Shown here piece after piece: positions 58,481 to 64,000 of a DNA stretch of 64,000 nucleotides. This stretch comes from Eretmocerus hayati (lineage: Eukaryota; Arthropoda; Insecta; Hymenoptera; Aphelinidae), in NCBI GenBank assembly GCA_029851415.1, contig CM056742.1:10705736-10769735 (forward strand), read 5' to 3'. The notes beneath the pieces are model-generated. The model was not told where the DNA came from. It saw only the letters and a list, made by a program, of their open reading frames with translations, and searched no databases. The position numbers were made by a program, and so were the translations under genes. Position 1 is the first letter of the stretch, and each line of letters opens with the position of its first letter.

Positions 58481-58604
58481 TTGTACCCCTCTTGTACACT
58501 AATATCAGAGGTCTTGACATTGTGCCCCTCTCACATACATTAGGGACCTTGGAAATAATGTGCACCTATAGTGGAAACCACAGATGCAATTAGATGCAAT
58601 TCAA

Positions 58605-60850
58605 TTCACAAATTGATAATTAGATTTGAATGGACAGAAAGCCACTGAGCATGAACTTTTGAAAAATAAGTATTATCAGAGACCCCAATTTTCAATTTTA
58701 GGAATACTTCAGAAAATACAAATTTATCAATTCTTAACTGATCCCAGAGTTTGGATATAGAATCATCCCTCTAAAAGACAGGGATCTTAGCAGACATGAT
58801 TTGAAATCCAATTCAATAATCCAAGACTGACTTTATCTCTGAATATGACCCGTATGCGTCATTTTGACCAAGTATTCTAGGATTATTGAGACTGGAACCT
58901 TGACTAGAATCATTAGATTGATCAAAATGGGTTCAGAGGCCCAAACAAAATACTCACTGTCTGTATTTCTTCAGTTCATCTTGAGTACAATGAAATTCAC
59001 ATACTAACTCTCTAACTTTTTTTCACAAAACCTTTAGAACTCAACCAAATTTCAACGGATCCTAATAACTGAACATGAAATCATCCCTCTGAAATACAGG
59101 GATCTAAGCAGACATGATATGAACTCCAATTCAATATTGCAAGACTGACTTTGTCTCTCAAAATGACCTGTATACGCCATTTTCACCAAGTATTCTAGGA
59201 TATTGAAACTGGATCCTTGATTAGAATCATTAGATTGATCAAAATGGGTTCAGAGGCCCAAACAAAATACTCACTGTCTGTATTTCTTCAGTTCATCTTG
59301 AGTACAATGAAATTCACATACTAACTCTCTAACTTTTTTTCACAAAACCTTTAGAACTCAACCAAATTTCAACGGATCCTAATAAATGAACATGAAATCA
59401 TCCCTCTGAAATACAGGGATCTAAGCAGACATGATATGAACTCCAATTCAATATTGCAAGACTGACTTAGTCTCTCAAAATGACCTGTATACGCCATTTT
59501 CACCAAGTATTCTAGGATATTGAAACTGGATCCTTGATTAGAATTATTACAATGACCAGAACTGGTTTAGAGGCCCAAACAAAACACTCACTGTCTGTAT
59601 TTGTTCAGTTCATCTTGAGTACAATGAAATTCACATACTAACTCTCTAACTTTTTTTCACAAAACCTTTAGAACTCAAGTAATTTCCAATGGATTCAGAT
59701 AACTAAACATGGAATCATCCCTTTGGACAACAGGGATCTCAGCAGACATGATTTGAACTCCAATTCAATATTGCAAGACTGACTTTGTCTCTCAAAGTGA
59801 CCCAGATACGTTATTTTTACCAAGTATTCTAGGATATTGAAACTGGATCCTTGATTAGAATCATTAGAACAACTAGAACTGGTTTAGAGGCCTAAACAGA
59901 ACAGTTACATTCAGTATTTGTTCAATAAATCTTGAGGACAACAAAATTCATAAACTAACTTTCTAATTTTTGTTCACGAAACCTTCAGAACTCAAGTAAT
60001 TCCCAACGGATTCAGATAACTGAACATGGAATTATCCCTCTGAAATGCAGGGATCTTAGCAGACATAATTTGAACTCCAATTCAATATTCCAAGACTGAC
60101 TTTATCTCTCAAAGTGACCCGGATACGTTATTTTCACCAAGTATTCTAGGGTATTGAAACTGGAACCTCGACTAGAATCATTAGAACAACTAGAACTGGT
60201 TTAGAGGCCTAAACAGAACAGTTACATTCAGTATTTGTTCAATAAATCTTGAGGACAACAAAATTCATAAACTAACTTTCTAATTTTTGTTCACGAAACC
60301 TTCAGAACTCAAGTAATTCCCAACGGATTCAGATAACTGAACATGGAATTATCCCTCTGAAATGCAGGGATCTTAGCAGACATAATTTGAACTCCAATTC
60401 AATATTCCAAGACTGACTTTATCTCTCAAAGTGACCCGGATACGTTATTTTCACCAAGTATTCTAGGGTATTGAAACTGGAACCTCGACTAGAATCATTA
60501 GAACAACTAGAACTGGTTTAGAGGCCTAAACAGAACAGTTACATTCAGTATTTGTTCAATAAATCTTGAGGACAACAAAATTCATAAACTAACTTTCTAA
60601 TTTTTGTTCACGAAACCTTTAGAACTCAAATAGTTCCCAACGGTTTTAGATAACTGAACATGAAATTATCCCTCTGAAATGCAGGGATCTTAGCAGACAT
60701 AGTTTGAACTCCAATTCAATATTCCAAGACTGACTTTATCTCTCAAAGTGACCCGGATACACTATTTTCACCAAGTATTGTAGGGTAATGAAACTGGAAC
60801 CTTGATTAGAATAATCAGAATGATCAGAACTGGATTAGAGAACCGAACAA
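58605..60850 (+). repeat. 317-bp satellite, about 7 monomers
   Basis: A fixed landmark recurs at about 58921, 59238, 59555, 59873, 60190, 60507 and 60823, i.e. every 316-318 bp. Most monomers include AAACTAACT(T/C)TCTAA-type sequence, a hairpin ATCCCT(CTGAAATAC)AGGGAT and CACCAAGTATTCTAGG. The first monomer is the most diverged. Two adjacent monomers (about 59890-60206 and 60207-60523) look identical, so copies have been homogenised locally. No coding frame. Confidence 0.9.
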
Positions 60851-61690
60851 AACACTTACATTCTGTATTTGTTCAAGGGCTCGTGCATGCAAATTTGCAA
60901 AGTTGATGTTGCCTCTCTGCCAAAAGATGCAAAAAGATGCATGTCGCAGCGGACGGCCTATCAGATTCAACACCATGCCTGATCGCAGAAATCTCGCGCG
61001 ACAAAGGACCCGGGTCCGCGGTCGATGATGACATATAATGTCATCACCTGGGCGGTCGCTTTTCACCGGGAAGTCGCGGCTTACAAGTCTCACAACATAT
61101 CTCATCCGCGATGACAACACACGCGGGAACGTGCATGATCGAAGCAGACGGTTTTGCTGCTGTCCCGCCTCGCGCCCGCTGATCAGTCTGACCACATTGA
61201 AGAAACGTAAAATTATGGCTGTCATCGTGTATAACTCATCGCCGTTCTGGATTTATCTCAAGTTTTATAGAGAATTAGCCACAAATAAGGGTCTTACTAT
61301 CATCTACAAACTTGAGAGAATTGCGCTACGGAGTAAAAGTGAGAAAAACGATCTGATCACAAAATTATAGAATGAAGTATCACAGCATGCTTTATCACAG
61401 GAGCAGACGACATCTGTCCAGCGCTTATCATGGAAGTTTCTTTCTCTACTTTTGTGGGATTTCGCTCCGTAGCGCAATTCTTACATGCATTTTGTTGACG
61501 CATACAAAATATGAAGGGATTTGGTTAAGTAAAACTCGAGATATTCACAGAACGGATTCGGTCAATCTCCCTAGCTTTTTCAAGATGGCCGCAGACTACG
61601 GCCTCGCCTTAAGAACATATTCAATACATGTTTTGACGATTACACGTAATTGTAAGCAGTTGAGTACATGAAAGATTAAGATTTAAAAAA
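60851..61690. other. CpG-rich patch and inverted repeat, no gene assigned
   Basis: 60880-61210 is CpG- and GC-rich compared with the surroundings and could be a promoter or first exon. Overlapping frames on both strands have no domain. An inverted pair GAATTGCGCTACGGAG / CTCCGTAGCGCAATTC lies at about 61317-61487. Confidence 0.35.
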
Positions 61691-62070
61691 ATTTCACGCG
61701 ATTTCGGGAGGACAAAAACATAAAAAATTTTTTTTTTGCATGAATTTTCTAAAAATTCCCAAAAATTCCCCACTCTGCTGCATATTCCCATACGGTTAAC
61801 GTAACCACAGAGTCACGCGATATCTTACATTACTCCATTGTCATGATTTTTGAACATTTTGAAGAAATTCAGATGCAAAATGAAGAAAAAAAAAATTTTT
61901 TTGCGCGATTTCGGGAGGACAAGAATATAAAATTTTTTTTTTGTATGAATTTTTCCCAAAACTCCCAGAAAATGCCCACTCTGCGGCATATTTCCATGTG
62001 GTTGACGTAACCATAGAGTCACGCGATATCTTACATTATTCCGTTGTCAGAATTTTTAAATATTCACTAT
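61690..62070 (+). repeat. Tandem duplication, ~207-bp period
   Basis: CGCGATTTCGGGAGGACAA at 61697 and 61904, GACGTAACC/AACGTAACC and AGAGTCACGCGATATCTTAC recur once each in both halves. Diverged by roughly 15-20 percent by eye. Confidence 0.7.
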
Positions 62071-64000
62071 GGTTCTTAATTTGTTCTACAGACTAGGAAC
62101 AATTTGGAGTGTACAAAAGAAGAATCAAGTACATCATCAATTACGAATCATTCAAGGTCATTTCAATGAGACAATACTCAAGAACTACAACATAATAACT
62201 TGTATCACAACAGGAGAAAAGATAGCGTGTTTGGAGATCAACGAGAAGAACCCACTGGAGTAAGATTGAAGACATCTCCCAAGAAATCATATGTGAGTGC
62301 TAAGCTGTGTAATCTTTTAGTACAACTTAGAATTTTGAAAGCGAGAAAAGTGTATTTCATGTTTCAAACTACGATTTTCCAAACAATATATTTAGATGAT
62401 ACAAAATCTTCTTATATCTCACTATAAAAAACATGTTCAATTTCATTATTCATTCAAGAAATCAAAGTTTTCAAGATGATTCCATCTTTAAGAATCATTA
62501 ATTTTACATTGGTTTGATCACGATATGAGGAAATTAAGATCGTCTGACGTTCCCCAGATGAATCCCAGAATAATTTGGGATTTCCAATACATTTCAGAAT
62601 TTTTAGAATCAATCCGATTGTTTTCCCGTTCGATCTACAAATAATCCACGAATATGCATATGAATTCAATATCATTAACAGAATTTGAGTCATTTCCTCT
62701 TATTTATTAAAAATCAGATATTCTCGAGTCAATCTCTCGGCATAGAATCAGATTCAAAGTTTTCCTCAGGAGAAAAATATCGAATCATCCTCAACACATA
62801 CTCAAAAAATACCACACCACACTATTACGAGTTGCAACAGCACATAATGCCTTGGCTCATATGGGAGTTGGGTTTCTCATTGCGACAGAGTGTGACTCCC
62901 TGTTGCCCAGCTATTGTAAAACAACAACACAACACTGACACCACTCTTCTGAAACATGTTGCTGGATTTCCTCTGATCTGAGCATCGCTCTGGCCCTGAC
63001 ACTGGGAGCCCAGAACGACGTGTCAGTCTCATCTGATCATGTCTCCTTCAACCTCTGTGATGAAGAGTTACATTTTTACTCTGAACATGAAACACTCCAC
63101 AATTTCAAATCAATCTCACATCATAAACGAAGAACGAGGATGATGAATATCAAAATCATTCCATTAAATCAAAGACTTCTCGGAAATTCAAATCTTTCAA
63201 CGTAAATACTAAAAAATAGTATAAAAACGAAAAGATTCCCTGATATTAATTCTGTAGCAATTGTTCTTAATGATCGCGTAACAGAGACCATTTTAATATA
63301 TCAATTCAATTCTCCCCTCACAAATGCATCGGTCAAATGATATTGAATTCATTCGCAAACGCATTTTAAATGAATTTTTCATCAAGATTTCGCCAGTGAG
63401 CAATTAGATACAGAGCAAATCGAAAACGTGATTGAAGTTGGAATCTCATGAAGTAATAAATTTTGTTCATGTCATTTGAGAAAAATTTATCGAATAAAGC
63501 ATTAGGCTCCAGTGGATCACCAAGTCATAATATAGTTAGCTAAGATAGATATATAGTCTACAATTGTGCTACTCATATAAAATTCTCTAGTATAGTATTA
63601 ATCTGATTGGTTATTATATTCTATGAATTCATGAATCTCATGAAATTGAATAGAAAATTATGTAATTCGGGGAAAGTCCCGAACTGCACCCTCTTGTGTC
63701 TACTCACTCCCTCTAACATAAGAATTCCCAAAAAACATATACGATTTAAATCAATGAACTGCAATCGATCTCTTCATTCCGTACAATCATTCAAGCTAAA
63801 TTTTCATGATAATAACGTACAGATAATTTATAAAATTGTGTCTGAATCCAATATCACTTGGGAGAATGGAGTAATTTTTCTCATCTTATCAAATAGAATG
63901 ATTACCGTTAATCTTGTACCATAAAATCCAATCTCAACCTTTCCTAAGAAAAAATATATCAAATCATCCTCGTCACACATGCTCAAAAAATACAACACCA
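62071..64000. other. No gene recognised; weak 1.18-kb direct repeat
   Basis: The phrase AATCATCCTC...CACA(T)ACTCAAAAAATAC at about 62783-62818 recurs at about 63961-63998 at the window edge, so a longer direct repeat may continue outside. Several short open stretches have no recognised domain. Confidence 0.35.

Noticed and set aside
58272..58593. Reading frames on both strands crossing the N run
   Set aside because: The middle is assembly gap, and the flanks are transposon and spacer sequence.
58605..60850. CRISPR-like regular repeats
   Set aside because: The 317-bp monomers are contiguous, without unique spacers, in eukaryotic sequence.
60824..61370. Opposed frames of 133 and 110 codons
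   Set aside because: They overlap on opposite strands in a CpG-rich patch, share no known domain and have no splice support.

Overview
The window looks like AT-rich, repeat-laden insect nuclear DNA. Genes carry GT-AG introns, the recognisable genes are divergent ionotropic receptors (IRs), and most of the rest is short inverted-repeat transposons, foldback elements and satellites. A hymenopteran, perhaps a parasitoid wasp, is my best guess from the IR style and the zinc-finger transposon ORF at the left end. That guess is weak. There is a 100-base assembly gap at 58381-58480.

Layout. 1-3.6 kb: a decayed zinc-finger transposon ORF (1670-2875, minus). 3.6-24.3 kb: a minus-strand tandem cluster of three IR genes, A (3661-6061), B (7853-20672) and C (22027-24271). 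They share six introns at the same places, with coding exons of 95, 171, 218, 218 and 248 nt in all three. Intron 6 of gene B is 11 kb long and packed with a TA-flanked MITE, a nested foldback complex (10433-14222), a 2.5-kb giant palindrome (14667-17174) and a diverged tandem repeat. 25-31 kb: two inverted-repeat elements sharing one TTAA, a 183-bp tandem repeat and smaller palindromes. 31-47 kb: no convincing gene, only microsatellites, short satellites and old foldback elements. 47.7-48.5 kb: one copy of a dispersed TIR element with further copies at 29.7, 54.2, 56.9 and 57.6 kb. 48.9-51.6 kb: a fourth IR gene, D (plus strand), of a different type, whose uninterrupted reading frame is split by an 877-bp solo LTR. 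51.6-64 kb: a pogo-like MITE, hairpin repeats, a 317-bp satellite (58.6-60.85 kb) and unassigned sequence.

How the genes relate. A-C are recent tandem paralogues of a short receptor type: signal peptide, ligand-binding lobe S1, three membrane segments including the pore, lobe S2, last membrane segment. D has a long amino-terminal region and belongs to another IR lineage. All should act as ligand-gated cation channels of chemosensory neurons, but none shows a clear glutamate-receptor-type binding pocket, so ligands cannot be named. The most striking point is the LTR in gene D. Its 4-bp target duplication is AGGT, so the insertion created a GT donor at one edge and an AG acceptor at the other, and exact removal restores the frame.
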